A DNA stretch of 64,000 bases. Origin: Ruoffia tabacinasalis (GTDB lineage Bacteria > Bacillota > Bacilli > Lactobacillales > Aerococcaceae). The position numbers and the translations under genes are program-made. The number at the start of each line of letters is the position of its first letter. Position 1 is the stretch's first letter. The notes under the pieces were generated by a model that was not told the DNA's origin, searched no databases, and saw nothing but the letters and a program-made list of their open reading frames with translations. Where the stretch lies: positions 79,042 through 143,041 of the forward strand of contig NZ_JBHSHQ010000004.1 of the NCBI RefSeq assembly GCF_042652985.1, written 5' to 3'. This document shows, one piece after another, positions 8,053 to 17,090 of this stretch.

Positions 8053-8925
8053 ATGGATCTAGGGGGAAAGATAGAGAAATTACGTAAACAGCGTCAAATA
8101 CCTGTAGCTAAATTGTCACAAGGTATATTATCGGAGTCAAATTATTCACGGTTTTCACGAGGTAAGACGATGGTGGCAGCGGACGTTTTTATTGATGTAT
8201 TAAAGAATTTGGAAGCTGATTTTTATGAAATCTCAGAGTTTGATCACAATCCCCGTGTAGTAGATAAATACAAAGCACAGTATTTAGAACTGTTAAAGGA
8301 AGAGGATTTTGTTGGGCTTAAACGATTAGGTAAGATGGTCGCTCATTTATCAAAGTTTCGCTTTGATACATATAATAATCTAGCGATTTCGATTGAGGTC
8401 CAATTAGCTAAGCATGAAAATCGTCCAATTGATTCAGACATTTATCAGCTCGTGAAAAATCATTTGACGAGCGTAGAAACGTGGTCGCATAAAGAGACAT
8501 TATTATTTGATATTTTAGTAGAGAGTTTCGATTCTCAAATGATTATGATGATGATAGAAAATTTCACAAAAAAAAATCAAGATTATATGGTTGCGGAGCG
8601 AAACACGCATATTATTGCGATTTTATTTACAGCATTTATGGCTTTTCTTGAGCGTGGAGAAGTTGTTCTAGCAACCGCAACATTAGAGATGATGCAACCT
8701 TATTTGGTTGTGGTGGGGTTAACGATTCATAAGTTCTATTATGCGTTGGCAAAGATGTTATTAGATGTCATTGAGGCTCCAACGGATGTCAACATCGATA
8801 AAATTGTTAGGCTCCATGATTTATGTTTAAGTTTAGGAAATAAATCGCATAGTTATAAAGTGCAAAGTAATTATGAATTACTTAGAGAGATTTATAATTT
8901 GCCGGAGATTTGGGATAGCGAGTAG
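8053..8925 (+). CDS. Rgg/GadR/MutR-type transcriptional regulator 2
   Basis: Protein of 290 residues, paralogous to the preceding gene. It shares the N-terminal DNA-binding pattern (IEKLRKQRQIPVAKLSQG, SNYSRFSRGKTMVAADV) and the helical C-terminal domain. Its ATG follows the stop of the first gene immediately, with GGAGG inside the upstream gene, so the two are translated from one message. A tandem pair could form heterodimers or answer two different signals; neither can be told from sequence. Sequence divergence between the two is large outside the HTH, so this is an old duplication. Confidence 0.75.
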   Translation: MDLGGKIEKLRKQRQIPVAKLSQGILSESNYSRFSRGKTMVAADVFIDVLKNLEADFYEISEFDHNPRVVDKYKAQYLELLKEEDFVGLKRLGKMVAHLSKFRFDTYNNLAISIEVQLAKHENRPIDSDIYQLVKNHLTSVETWSHKETLLFDILVESFDSQMIMMMIENFTKKNQDYMVAERNTHIIAILFTAFMAFLERGEVVLATATLEMMQPYLVVVGLTIHKFYYALAKMLLDVIEAPTDVNIDKIVRLHDLCLSLGNKSHSYKVQSNYELLREIYNLPEIWDSE

Positions 8926-8956
8926 GTTCTTCTTCATTTCCACTTAATATAACCGT

Positions 8957-8964
8957 GTTATAAT
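8957..8964 (+). promoter_or_regulatory. Extended -10 promoter of pepO
   Basis: TGT-TATAAT extended -10 element about 16 bases before the ribosome site of pepO; the -35 is poor. Confidence 0.55.
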
Positions 8965-8994
8965 GAATTTAATATATTAATAGGAGTGTGGCTT

Positions 8995-10899
8995 ATGACA
9001 GTGAACGAACAACTGATAAAAGATGATTTATACCATGCAGTAAACGGTGAGTGGCTTGAGAAGGCGGTTATTCCAGATGATAAACCATCAACGGGTGGGT
9101 TTATGAATCTACGTGATGGGGTAGAGGAATTATTAATGGAAGATATCAATGCGATGGTTGATGGTAAGATTGATTTAACCAATGCTGAACAAGCTGAGAT
9201 GATTAAGTATTACCAACAAGCGATGAATTTCAAAGAGCGAGACTCTTTAGGAGCGCAACCTGTACAACCCTTGTTTGAAAAGTTAAATGGATTACAATCT
9301 ATCAAAGAATTGCAAGCGATTGCACCAGAGTGGGCATTATATGATTTACCATTACCTTTCTCTTTAGGGATTGCACCAGATATGAAAGATACGACGACGT
9401 ATATCTTAGGTTTATCTGTTCCAGGTAAAATATTACCGGATACGACGTATTACCAAGAAGGAAATGAAGCGGGCGAGCGCTTGTTAACTGTTTACAAAGA
9501 TATGAGCCAAAAAGTACTTGAGTTAATGGATTTTGATGCGGCGGAGGCGACAAAGTTAGTAAATCAAGCCATTGAATTCGATGCGTTATTCATTCCACAT
9601 ATGAAGAGTTCCGAGGAGTTAGCGGACTATACAATTACGTATAATCCACGTACACCGGAAGAAATTCAAGCTTATTCGAATGAATTTAATTTTTTGGCAT
9701 TATTTAAAGAGTTGTTAGGCGAAGAGATTGATAAAGCCATTGTCACACAGCCTAAATTTTTTGAAGCCTTTCAAAAAGTTGTAAATGATGAGAATATTGA
9801 ACTACTAAGAGCGTGGATGATTGTGAATTTAGCCAACAGCCAAACTACAATGTTATCTGAAGAGATTCGCCAAGCGGGAAGTTTATATCAATTGGCTTTG
9901 TCGGGAAGTCCTAAGACACAAAGTCCCGAAAAGCATGCTTATTACTTTGCAATTAATACGTTTAGTCAAGTAGTTGGGGATTATTACGGTAAGAAATACT
10001 TTGGAGAGAAAGCTCGTCAAGACGTACGTGAGATGGTCGAAGCAATGATTGACGTTTACCAAAACCGTCTGAAAGCCAATACGTGGTTAACACCAGAGAC
10101 GATTGAGTTAGCGATTGAAAAACTCGATGCGTTAGATATTTTTGTTGGATACCCAGATACGTATCCAGAAATTTTTACGCAATTAAAAGTGAATGATGAT
10201 GTGAGCTTCTACTCAAATACAGCAGAATTTACGCGTCAGTTTAATGAACGTGATTTTGCGCGTTGGAACAAAGATGTTGACCGCAGTGAGTGGGGGATGA
10301 GTGCCGCAACTGTGAATGCTTACTTCCATCCAAACCATAATTTAATTTGCTTCCCAGCTGCGATTTTACAAGCGCCGTTCTATAGTGTGAATCAATCTCG
10401 TAGTGAAAATTACGGAGGAATTGGGGCAGTGATTGCTCATGAGGTGTCGCATGCCTTTGATAATAATGGAGCAAAATTTGACGCACAAGGAAATATGAAT
10501 AATTGGTGGACAGAGGCAGATCTGGAAGCCTTTAATCAAAGAGCGCAAGCGATGATTAAGCAATGGGATGGCATTGAATTTGCGGGTGGAAAAGTAAACG
10601 GTAAATTGACTGTCTCCGAAAATATCGCCGATGGCGGTGGCTTAACTGCAGCGCTAGAAGCAACAAAACAAGAAGATGATGCGAACTTAGCAGAATTCTT
10701 TATGAACTGGGCGCGTATTTGGAGCTTGAAAGCCCGTCCTGAGTACCAACAACTACTTCTTTCGATTGATGTTCACTCGCCAGCAGAATTACGTGCGAAC
10801 ATCCAAGTGCGTAATATGGATGAGTTTTATGAAACATTTGATGTTAAAGAAGGCGACAAAATGTATTTTGCACCAGAAGACCGCGTTGTAATATGGTAA
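8995..10899 (+). CDS. pepO: M13-family zinc metallopeptidase (PepO-like)
   Basis: Neprilysin-type endopeptidase of 634 residues, the usual size of cytoplasmic lactic acid bacterial PepO. The zinc site HEVSH (His482, Glu483, His486) and the third ligand region ENIAD (Glu542, Asp546) are intact, as is the NAYFHPNHNLICFPA substrate-binding motif upstream. No signal peptide is present, so it probably trims imported oligopeptides. The ATG at 8995 is preferred over the in-frame GTG at 8986 because TAGGAG lies eight bases before it. It is monocistronic, between its own promoter and the terminator at 10922-10977. Confidence 0.93.
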   Translation: MTVNEQLIKDDLYHAVNGEWLEKAVIPDDKPSTGGFMNLRDGVEELLMEDINAMVDGKIDLTNAEQAEMIKYYQQAMNFKERDSLGAQPVQPLFEKLNGLQSIKELQAIAPEWALYDLPLPFSLGIAPDMKDTTTYILGLSVPGKILPDTTYYQEGNEAGERLLTVYKDMSQKVLELMDFDAAEATKLVNQAIEFDALFIPHMKSSEELADYTITYNPRTPEEIQAYSNEFNFLALFKELLGEEIDKAIVTQPKFFEAFQKVVNDENIELLRAWMIVNLANSQTTMLSEEIRQAGSLYQLALSGSPKTQSPEKHAYYFAINTFSQVVGDYYGKKYFGEKARQDVREMVEAMIDVYQNRLKANTWLTPETIELAIEKLDALDIFVGYPDTYPEIFTQLKVNDDVSFYSNTAEFTRQFNERDFARWNKDVDRSEWGMSAATVNAYFHPNHNLICFPAAILQAPFYSVNQSRSENYGGIGAVIAHEVSHAFDNNGAKFDAQGNMNNWWTEADLEAFNQRAQAMIKQWDGIEFAGGKVNGKLTVSENIADGGGLTAALEATKQEDDANLAEFFMNWARIWSLKARPEYQQLLLSIDVHSPAELRANIQVRNMDEFYETFDVKEGDKMYFAPEDRVVIW

Positions 10900-10921
10900 G
10901 ATTATATTAGTAAGAGATGAC

Positions 10922-10977
10922 TTCCCTTATGACTGTGAAATATATTTTATTTCATAGTCATGAAGGGGATTTTTGTT
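10922..10977 (+). terminator. Terminator of pepO
   Basis: Long hairpin: CTTCCCTTATGACT...AGTCATGAAGGGG, then a T-rich tail. Confidence 0.85.
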
Positions 10978-11017
10978 TATAATGAGTAGACTATGAACAT
11001 GTGGAAGGGGAAAATAA

Positions 11018-13156
11018 ATGAGTTATCAAGCACTTTACCGGGTTTGGCGCCCGCAAACATTTGACGAGATGGTTGGACAACCCATTATTAAAGAAACACT
11101 AAAAAATGCCATCAAATCGAATCATATTAGTCACGCTTATTTATTCACTGGACCGCGTGGAACAGGTAAGACCAGTGCTGCTAAGATTCTAGCAAAAGCG
11201 ATTAACTGTCCGAACCAAACGGATGGAAACCCATGTAATAACTGTGACATGTGTCGCTTAATTACCGAAGGTCAGTTAGGTGATGTTGTTGAAATTGATG
11301 CCGCGTCAAATAATGGGGTAGATGAAATCCGTGAATTACGTGAGAACGTTCGCTATGCAGCTAGCCAAGCTCGTTATAAAGTATATATTATTGATGAGGT
11401 TCATATGCTTACGACAGCAGCCTTTAATGCTCTGTTGAAGACATTGGAAGAACCGCCTGAGCAAGTGGTATTTATCCTAGCGACGACCGAAGCCCATAAG
11501 ATTCCAGCTACAATCCTGTCGCGTACGCAACGATTTGACTTCCAACTTTATACAGATCAAGAGTTAATTGGAAGAATGGAAGAGATTCTTAACCATGACA
11601 ACATCGATTATGACGAAGAAGCTTTAGCAATCATTGCGCGTTCAGCTAATGGTGGAATGCGTGACACCGTAAGTTTACTTGACCAAGCGATTTCTTTTAA
11701 TACGGAAGAAGTGACTGTTGAAACTGCTCTTGAAGTGTCAGGAAGCTTAAACCAAATGGCTTTATTAAACTATATCCAAACGGTTTACCGTCAAAATATT
11801 GAAGAAGCCTTAGAAATCGTTAATGACCAACTACAAAAAGGGAAACAAGCGGCACGCTTTATTGATGAATTAATCTTATTCAGTCGTGATATGTTGCTAA
11901 CTTTACATATTAAGCAAAACCAAACACTCCTTAGCGAGCAAGAAATTCAACCTTTACGTGAAGAAGTTCCCGCAAATTTCTATTATATACTCATTGATAC
12001 ATTGAATGAAACACAAGGAAAAATGCGTTTTAGTACCTCACCAAACTTATATATTGAAGTCATGACGATTCAATTAGCCCAAACGGATAAAAAACAATTG
12101 GTGAGCGGTAGGCAACAAGCTAATACTGCTAGCGCACCCAATGAAGCAGTTAATGGCGCTTTAATGGATACAGTGCGTCAGTTGGAAGAAAAACTTGCGG
12201 CCTTGTCCCAACAAGTGCAAAGCCAGGATAAATTAATTCGTGCTTTCCAAGAGAATCCGCCGACAACTCAAGGTGTCCAACCGATTAACCAAGAAGGTAA
12301 CGGGGAAGTAACTGATGATGCGAAGCCAGTGGCAGAAGAAGCGCCAAAAGTTCCACGTAAGCGTCCAGTTCGCCAACAAGCGCGCTATGAATTAAGATTG
12401 AATCACGTTTATCGTGTTCTGAATAATGCGACGCATCAACATATTCGTTTGATGAAAGAGCATTGGCCAGCGGTCTTAGGTGAACTGTCACCTCAGCAAC
12501 GGGCAAAATTCTTTGAAACAGAACCTTTAGCAGCCGGTGAAGGTAGTGCCTTAATTAGCTTTCCAAATCCAGCCTATGCCGGAGACGTTCAACACGACCA
12601 TGAACTAATGAAGTTCATTGAAGAAACTGTCGAGCAAAAAACGGGCACTTCAATGAAAATCATTATCATCTTAGCAAGTGAATGGGCGGATGTTCGTAAG
12701 AACTATGCGATGTTACGTAAAAAGAATAACGGTGCACCGATTCCAATTGAAGAAGATGAAACTGACGACGTAGAAGAAACAGTTGAAGTGGAGACAAAAG
12801 CTGGAACTGAAGTGTCAGATAACCAAACTGATACAGAGGAAGTTATTGACGAGCAAGCATCTTCTGCTCAAGAAGTGTCTGAAAAGACACAAGAAGCGCC
12901 TGTTAGAGAAGAAACTCAGGAAGCGCCAGCAGAAGAACCTCAAGAGCCAAACCATTCGATGGATTCGCTTGAAGCGTCTTTGCCGAATTCGACGAGAAGT
13001 ATTGATGACATCTTCTCGCAAGAAGGCTCGCCCAGTCACCGAGTGATGGAATTAGATAATAATGAACCTGAAGAAGAGGAAGGTCCCCCTGAGATTGTTG
13101 CCAAAGCCATCGAATTGTTCGGTGAAGAGAATGTAAATATTTATTATGATCGTTAA
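11018..13156 (+). CDS. dnaX: DNA polymerase III subunits gamma/tau
   Basis: Clamp-loader ATPase of 712 residues. Walker A GPRGTGKT at about residues 45-52, a four-cysteine zinc module (CPN...CNNCDMC), Walker B DEVHM and the SRTQRF arginine-finger motif lie in the first 250 residues, followed by the clamp-loader lid and collar. The last about 300 residues are low-complexity and acidic, as in tau proteins that bind the polymerase and helicase. The ATG at 11018 follows GGAAGGGG. No clear programmed frameshift signal of the E. coli A-AAA-AAG type was noticed. It heads the cluster with ybaB and recR. Confidence 0.96.
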   Translation: MSYQALYRVWRPQTFDEMVGQPIIKETLKNAIKSNHISHAYLFTGPRGTGKTSAAKILAKAINCPNQTDGNPCNNCDMCRLITEGQLGDVVEIDAASNNGVDEIRELRENVRYAASQARYKVYIIDEVHMLTTAAFNALLKTLEEPPEQVVFILATTEAHKIPATILSRTQRFDFQLYTDQELIGRMEEILNHDNIDYDEEALAIIARSANGGMRDTVSLLDQAISFNTEEVTVETALEVSGSLNQMALLNYIQTVYRQNIEEALEIVNDQLQKGKQAARFIDELILFSRDMLLTLHIKQNQTLLSEQEIQPLREEVPANFYYILIDTLNETQGKMRFSTSPNLYIEVMTIQLAQTDKKQLVSGRQQANTASAPNEAVNGALMDTVRQLEEKLAALSQQVQSQDKLIRAFQENPPTTQGVQPINQEGNGEVTDDAKPVAEEAPKVPRKRPVRQQARYELRLNHVYRVLNNATHQHIRLMKEHWPAVLGELSPQQRAKFFETEPLAAGEGSALISFPNPAYAGDVQHDHELMKFIEETVEQKTGTSMKIIIILASEWADVRKNYAMLRKKNNGAPIPIEEDETDDVEETVEVETKAGTEVSDNQTDTEEVIDEQASSAQEVSEKTQEAPVREETQEAPAEEPQEPNHSMDSLEASLPNSTRSIDDIFSQEGSPSHRVMELDNNEPEEEEGPPEIVAKAIELFGEENVNIYYDR

Positions 13157-13179
13157 AGATATGAGAGCAGGTATTGAAT

Positions 13180-13728
13180 ATGAATAATGAAAAGATTAAT
13201 ACACGAGATTTAACTCAGATGGCTACGTATGCTGCCTTAATTGTCTTGGCTATTTATATGATTCGAATACCAATGCCATCAGCGATTAGTAATACGTTTG
13301 TTCACCCAGGGAATGCCTTAGTGATATTAGCTATATTATTTATGGGCTTTAAAAAGGGAACCATTGCCGCTTTACTTGGCTTAGCGATTTTTGATATTAC
13401 GTCCGGCTATTTACCGGTCGTACTTTTAACCTTACTTGAGAACTTTATCGTTCTATTAGTGGTTGAATGCGTCTTTCGTTACGTGTTTCATTACGATAAC
13501 CGAATGCGAAACATTATCGCACTAGGTATTGTCGGAGCTGCAACTAAGATTGTGGTGATATTTTTCAAATATATCATCCAACAATTGATGTTAGGTTCAG
13601 TCCTTGGTGGCGCAGTGGCTAGCGCGATTTCAGCACTGCCAGCTTCTTTATTTACTGGCGTTGTCACAGCTATTCTAGTCCCGTTACTATATTGGCCAAT
13701 AAAGCCGGTCTTTGACCGTTTTAAATAA
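13180..13728 (+). CDS. ECF transporter S component (substrate unknown)
   Basis: Integral membrane protein of 182 residues with five to six hydrophobic segments and the small-S-component pattern (early helix TYAALIVLAIYMIRIPMP, then HPGNALVILAILFMG and KKGTIAALLGLAIFDI). Such proteins bind a vitamin or precursor and share the ECF A/A'/T energising module, which is not in this window. The ATG at 13180 is preferred over the in-frame TTG at 13174 because GCAGG lies about eight bases upstream. It sits between dnaX and ybaB, which are normally adjacent, and is followed by a terminator. Substrate cannot be assigned. Confidence 0.75.
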   Translation: MNNEKINTRDLTQMATYAALIVLAIYMIRIPMPSAISNTFVHPGNALVILAILFMGFKKGTIAALLGLAIFDITSGYLPVVLLTLLENFIVLLVVECVFRYVFHYDNRMRNIIALGIVGAATKIVVIFFKYIIQQLMLGSVLGGAVASAISALPASLFTGVVTAILVPLLYWPIKPVFDRFK

Positions 13729-13744
13729 AATCCTTTAAATAAAA

Positions 13745-13801
13745 CCCGTTTAGTTTAGGCCTTGTCAATATCGGACAAGAAATAAGCTAAATGGTTTTTT
13801 T
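13745..13801 (+). terminator. Terminator after the S-component gene
   Basis: Imperfect long hairpin with core CCTTGTC...GACAAG and outer arms CCGTTTAG / CTAAATGG, followed by seven T. It separates dnaX plus the S component from ybaB-recR. Confidence 0.8.
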
Positions 13802-14160
13802 AGTATGGTATTTTGAAAATTATAGCAATAATATTGTTAATCTAGGAATAAGGGAAGCCTTTATAGATTATTATATGAAAAATGCCGTTGGTAGTCCGAA
13901 AAATATCAGATTATGTTATAATAGAGCTAAGCATTTAAGCTTATTTTGTTTGTGCAAAAATGACAGAATGATGCATAAAAAGAAAGATAAGATGAATCGT
14001 TTGACGAGCAGATGAAATCATTGGCTCTACCGCACTAACATAAGTGAGATAAACATTATATTAGTATATATAATGAACAAAATTAAAAGTGAGAGGCTGA
14101 GTGAGCGAATATTTAAGTAAAATATTGCTCGCCCAGAAAGCACAAAAAGGAGATATATTT
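13802..14160 (+). promoter_or_regulatory. Long leader of the ybaB-recR-tmk operon
   Basis: About 360 bases without a credible gene. An extended -10 element TGT-TATAAT ends at 13922, and a second TATAAT lies at 14069-14074. Between them are small hairpins (GAGC...GGCTC at 14008-14027). A further imperfect hairpin (GAGCGAATATTT / AAATATTGCTC, about 14104-14133) ends just before the ybaB ribosome site and could modulate translation. No SRP RNA signature was found here, although that RNA is often encoded near dnaX. Confidence 0.4.
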
Positions 14161-14472
14161 ATGAAAATGGGAAACATGCAAGGTATGATGCAAAAAATGC
14201 AAAAGATGCAAAAAGATATGGAGAAAGAACAAAAAGCGATTGAAACGTCAATTTTTGAAGCATCTGATAAAAATAACTTAGTAACAGTTAAAGTAACTGG
14301 AGCAAAACGTATCGTTGAATTAGAAATCAAAGAAGATTTAGTGGATCCAGAAGATATCGATATGTTACAAGACTTAGTCATTGTGACTGTGAACGATGCT
14401 TTAGCACAAGTTGATAAAGCAACTGAACAACGTTTAGGGAAATTCACTCAAGGATTAAACTTACCGTTTTAG
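14161..14472 (+). CDS. ybaB: YbaB/EbfC-family nucleoid-associated protein
   Basis: DNA-binding protein of 103 residues, the usual family length, with the Met-rich start (MGNMQGMMQKMQKMQKDME) and central beta strands VTVKVTGAKRIVELEI. YbaB dimers bind DNA and are almost always encoded between dnaX and recR, as here. The ATG at 14161 follows AAAGGAG at ideal spacing. A longer in-frame GTG at 14101 has no ribosome site and would add 20 residues foreign to the family. RecR begins 19 bases downstream. Confidence 0.92.
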   Translation: MKMGNMQGMMQKMQKMQKDMEKEQKAIETSIFEASDKNNLVTVKVTGAKRIVELEIKEDLVDPEDIDMLQDLVIVTVNDALAQVDKATEQRLGKFTQGLNLPF

Positions 14473-14490
14473 TAGAAAGTAGGAGACTGT

Positions 14491-15087
14491 ATGCAATATC
14501 CAGCGCCGATTGCGAAACTGATTAATTCCTTTACGAAATTACCAGGGATTGGAGCAAAGTCAGCCGCAAGACATGCTTTCTATGTGCTTGATATGAACGA
14601 AGCAGATGTTTTGGAATTTGCACAAAATTTAATTAACGCAAAGCGTGACTTAACGCATTGCAGTATTTGTGGAAATATTACAGACTCTGATCCATGTATT
14701 GTATGTACGGATGAAAGTCGTGACCGTAGCCAAGTACTTGTTGTAGAAGATACTAGAGATGTCATGTCAATGGAACGAATGCAAGAATTCCGCGGTCTGT
14801 ATCACGTATTAGGTGGCGTTTTGTCACCAATGGAAGGAACAGGACCAGAGGATTTAAATATCCCAAGTTTAATTAAACGACTTGAGGATGAGACAATTAA
14901 AGAAGTGATTATAGCAACAAATGCTACCGCTGAAGGTGAAGCAACTGCTATGTACTTATCACGCTTAATCAAACCTGCCGGGATTAAAGTAACGCGCCTT
15001 GCTCACGGCTTATCTGTAGGTAGTGATATTGAATACGCAGATGAAATGACTTTATTTAGAGCCATTGAAGGTAGACGCGAGTTATAA
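14491..15087 (+). CDS. recR: Recombination mediator protein RecR
   Basis: Protein of 198 residues for RecFOR-dependent loading of RecA at gaps. It has the N-terminal helix-hairpin-helix (KLPGIGAKSAARHAF), a four-cysteine zinc finger (CSICG...CIVC, about residues 57-72), a Toprim domain (LVVEDTRDVMSME, EVIIATNATAEGEATA) and the C-terminal SVGSDIEYADEMTL Walker-like motif. Full length and intact. GTAGGAGA precedes the ATG; the thymidylate kinase gene follows at once. Confidence 0.96.
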   Translation: MQYPAPIAKLINSFTKLPGIGAKSAARHAFYVLDMNEADVLEFAQNLINAKRDLTHCSICGNITDSDPCIVCTDESRDRSQVLVVEDTRDVMSMERMQEFRGLYHVLGGVLSPMEGTGPEDLNIPSLIKRLEDETIKEVIIATNATAEGEATAMYLSRLIKPAGIKVTRLAHGLSVGSDIEYADEMTLFRAIEGRREL

Positions 15088-15105
15088 ATGAGTTGGAGTG
15101 TAGAG

Positions 15106-15741
15106 ATGACTAAAGGAAAATTTATTTCACTTGAAGGACCTGATGGCTCAGGGAAGACAAGTGTAGTACGAGCACTAAAAGAAATGTTAGAGGCATCTGG
15201 ATATGATGTGTTAACGACCAGAGAACCTGGTGGGAGCCCAATTGCAGAACGCATCCGGGAAGTTATTCTAGATGTGGATAATACCGCCATGGACGCAAGA
15301 ACAGAAGCTTTACTATTCGCTGCGAGTCGTCGTCAACATTTAATTGAGACGATTTTACCTGCCTTAGAAAAAGGTCAAATCGTCATTACAGACCGGTTTG
15401 TAGATAGTTCAATTGCGTATCAAGGAATTGCGCGAGGCATTCCAGTGGAAGATATTTGGGCGATTAACAAATTCGGAATTGAAGACCACATGCCTGATTT
15501 AACATTGCTCATCGATGTTCCAGCAGAAGTTGGTTTGGAGCGTATTTATAAAGCCCGAGGGCAACGCCAATTTGACCGCTTAGATCAAGAGAGCATTGAT
15601 TTCCACCAAATGGTGCGCGAAGCTTTCTTAAATTTTGAAAAAGAAAACGAACGAATTATTTTAGTGAACGGCAACCAAAGTGTCGAAAAGGTTGCACAAG
15701 AATGTATTACAGTATTAAAAGACAAGGAACTTACAGAATAA
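15106..15741 (+). CDS. tmk: Thymidylate kinase
   Basis: Phosphorylates dTMP to dTDP for DNA synthesis. 211 residues with P-loop EGPDGSGKTS, the DR(Y/F) motif region TREPGG, ITDRFVDSSIAYQG and a Gram-positive-type lid (KARGQRQFDRLDQE). The ATG at 15106 is chosen over one at 15088, which abuts the recR stop, because TTGGAG lies about eight bases upstream and the protein then starts normally before the P-loop. It is part of the recR-tmk-darA-holB run. Confidence 0.95.
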   Translation: MTKGKFISLEGPDGSGKTSVVRALKEMLEASGYDVLTTREPGGSPIAERIREVILDVDNTAMDARTEALLFAASRRQHLIETILPALEKGQIVITDRFVDSSIAYQGIARGIPVEDIWAINKFGIEDHMPDLTLLIDVPAEVGLERIYKARGQRQFDRLDQESIDFHQMVREAFLNFEKENERIILVNGNQSVEKVAQECITVLKDKELTE

Positions 15742-15754
15742 GAGGAGGATCATC

Positions 15755-16084
15755 ATGAAATTAGTCATTGCAATTGTACAAGATCAAGATGAAGCTGTAT
15801 TAGGAAATGCGTTTCGTGAGGCCAATATTTCTGCTACGAAGTTAAGTAGTACAGGTGGATTTTTAAAACACGGAAATACGACCTTTTTAGTTGGAGTGGA
15901 AGAAGATAATGTTGATAATGTCTTAGACATTATTCGCGATTGTTCAGAACAAAGAGATCAAGTCGTTGCTTACCCGGCGAACTTAGATATGAACTTAGAT
16001 GTCGCAACATCATTCCCGATGAAAGTTGAAGTAGGTGGAGCGATTGTATTCGTATTACCAATTGATAGCTTCTACCGATTCTAG
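15755..16084 (+). CDS. darA: Cyclic-di-AMP receptor, PII-like (DarA/PstA)
   Basis: PII-like trimeric protein of 109 residues (YaaQ family) that binds cyclic di-AMP. The start MKLVIAIVQDQDEAVLGNAF, the flexible loop with STGGFLKHGNTTFLVGVE, and the terminal VGGAIVFVLPIDSFYRF are typical. In Bacilli the gene sits between tmk and holB, as here. Ribosome site GAGGAGG. Its regulatory partner is unknown. Confidence 0.92.
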   Translation: MKLVIAIVQDQDEAVLGNAFREANISATKLSSTGGFLKHGNTTFLVGVEEDNVDNVLDIIRDCSEQRDQVVAYPANLDMNLDVATSFPMKVEVGGAIVFVLPIDSFYRF

Positions 16085-16099
16085 TCTAGAGGTGACTAT

Positions 16100-17059
16100 A
16101 TGGGGCAATTAAGTCATTATTTTTATGAATTAATTCACCAAAAACGTCTCGTTCATGGTTATGTCTTCACAGGTGATGATTATGAAGGTAAGGAGCATGT
16201 CTCAACGGAACTGATTAAAGCGTTAGGTTGTTTGAATAAGGATGAGGAAGGTCAACCTTGTGGTGTGTGTGAACATTGCCAAAAGGCACAAAATCATCAA
16301 TTAGCTGACGTAGTTTCAATTCAACCGGATGGACAATCCATTCGAGTGAATCAGATTCGTGAACTGAAAGAATGGCTATCGACGAGCCCGATTGAAAGTA
16401 ACTTCAAGTTAGCAATCATTGAAAGTGCTGAAACAATGAATCCTTCGAGTGCGAATGCGTTATTGACCTTTTTAGAAGAGCCCGTTGAAGGAGTTTACTT
16501 AGTCCTTTATACTCAGGATAAAAGTAACCTACTACCAACAATTCAATCTCGAGTTCAAGGTGTTCACTTTCCAAGAGCGAATGTAAGTGAGCGAGTAGCT
16601 TACTATATTGAAACTGGGGTATCCGAGGCGCATGCCCGTATTTTCGCAAAGATGTCTTCGGAAACTGCCCAAAGACTTGTGAGCGATTATGAAGAAGCAG
16701 ACGTAACGAATTGGTTTAAATCGTTGAATTATTTTTATTCAACACTGGCTCATGGGAACCTTCATTCTGTGATCTTAGTTCAAACCCAACTAAAAAACTC
16801 CTTGAGTGTTCAACAGGCTTTAGACGGTATGGATTATTTATTAATCTTAAATCATAGCATGTTAAGAATATTGTCAAATACTGAAATAGAGAATTTAACC
16901 CAAGCTTATTTTATTAATGAAGTGATTAAAACGAAACAACCGTCGCTAGCACATATTTTAGAATTAAATGATTTGATTCTTGAGACGAAACAACGATTAC
17001 AGGCAAATGTTGCGCCTCAGTTAGCTACGGAACGACTTGCTATCTTAGCAAGTCAATAA
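16100..17059 (+). CDS. holB: DNA polymerase III delta' subunit
   Basis: Clamp-loader subunit of 319 residues. The N-terminal AAA-like fold has a degenerate P-loop (TGDDYEGKEH), a zinc module (CLNKDEEGQPCGVCEHC), SANALLTFLEEP and SRVQG, all typical of delta'. A helical collar domain follows. It works with DnaX to load the sliding clamp. Ribosome site AGAGGTG. In most Firmicutes ricT follows holB, but here yabA follows directly. Confidence 0.93.
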   Translation: MGQLSHYFYELIHQKRLVHGYVFTGDDYEGKEHVSTELIKALGCLNKDEEGQPCGVCEHCQKAQNHQLADVVSIQPDGQSIRVNQIRELKEWLSTSPIESNFKLAIIESAETMNPSSANALLTFLEEPVEGVYLVLYTQDKSNLLPTIQSRVQGVHFPRANVSERVAYYIETGVSEAHARIFAKMSSETAQRLVSDYEEADVTNWFKSLNYFYSTLAHGNLHSVILVQTQLKNSLSVQQALDGMDYLLILNHSMLRILSNTEIENLTQAYFINEVIKTKQPSLAHILELNDLILETKQRLQANVAPQLATERLAILASQ

Positions 17060-17090
17060 TATATACGAAGAAGAGAGGGTGTGCCAAACA

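Noticed and set aside
11018..13156. Programmed frameshift in dnaX making a gamma form
   Set aside because: No slippery heptamer with a following stem-loop in the expected central region was noticed; long acidic C-terminal part is consistent with tau only.
13791..14015. 74-codon ORF before ybaB
   Set aside because: Starts inside the T-run of a terminator, has no ribosome site and covers a promoter-like element.
13850..14100. SRP RNA (ffs) near dnaX
   Set aside because: The conserved GGAAG/AGCAG core of the SRP domain IV loop was not found in this region.
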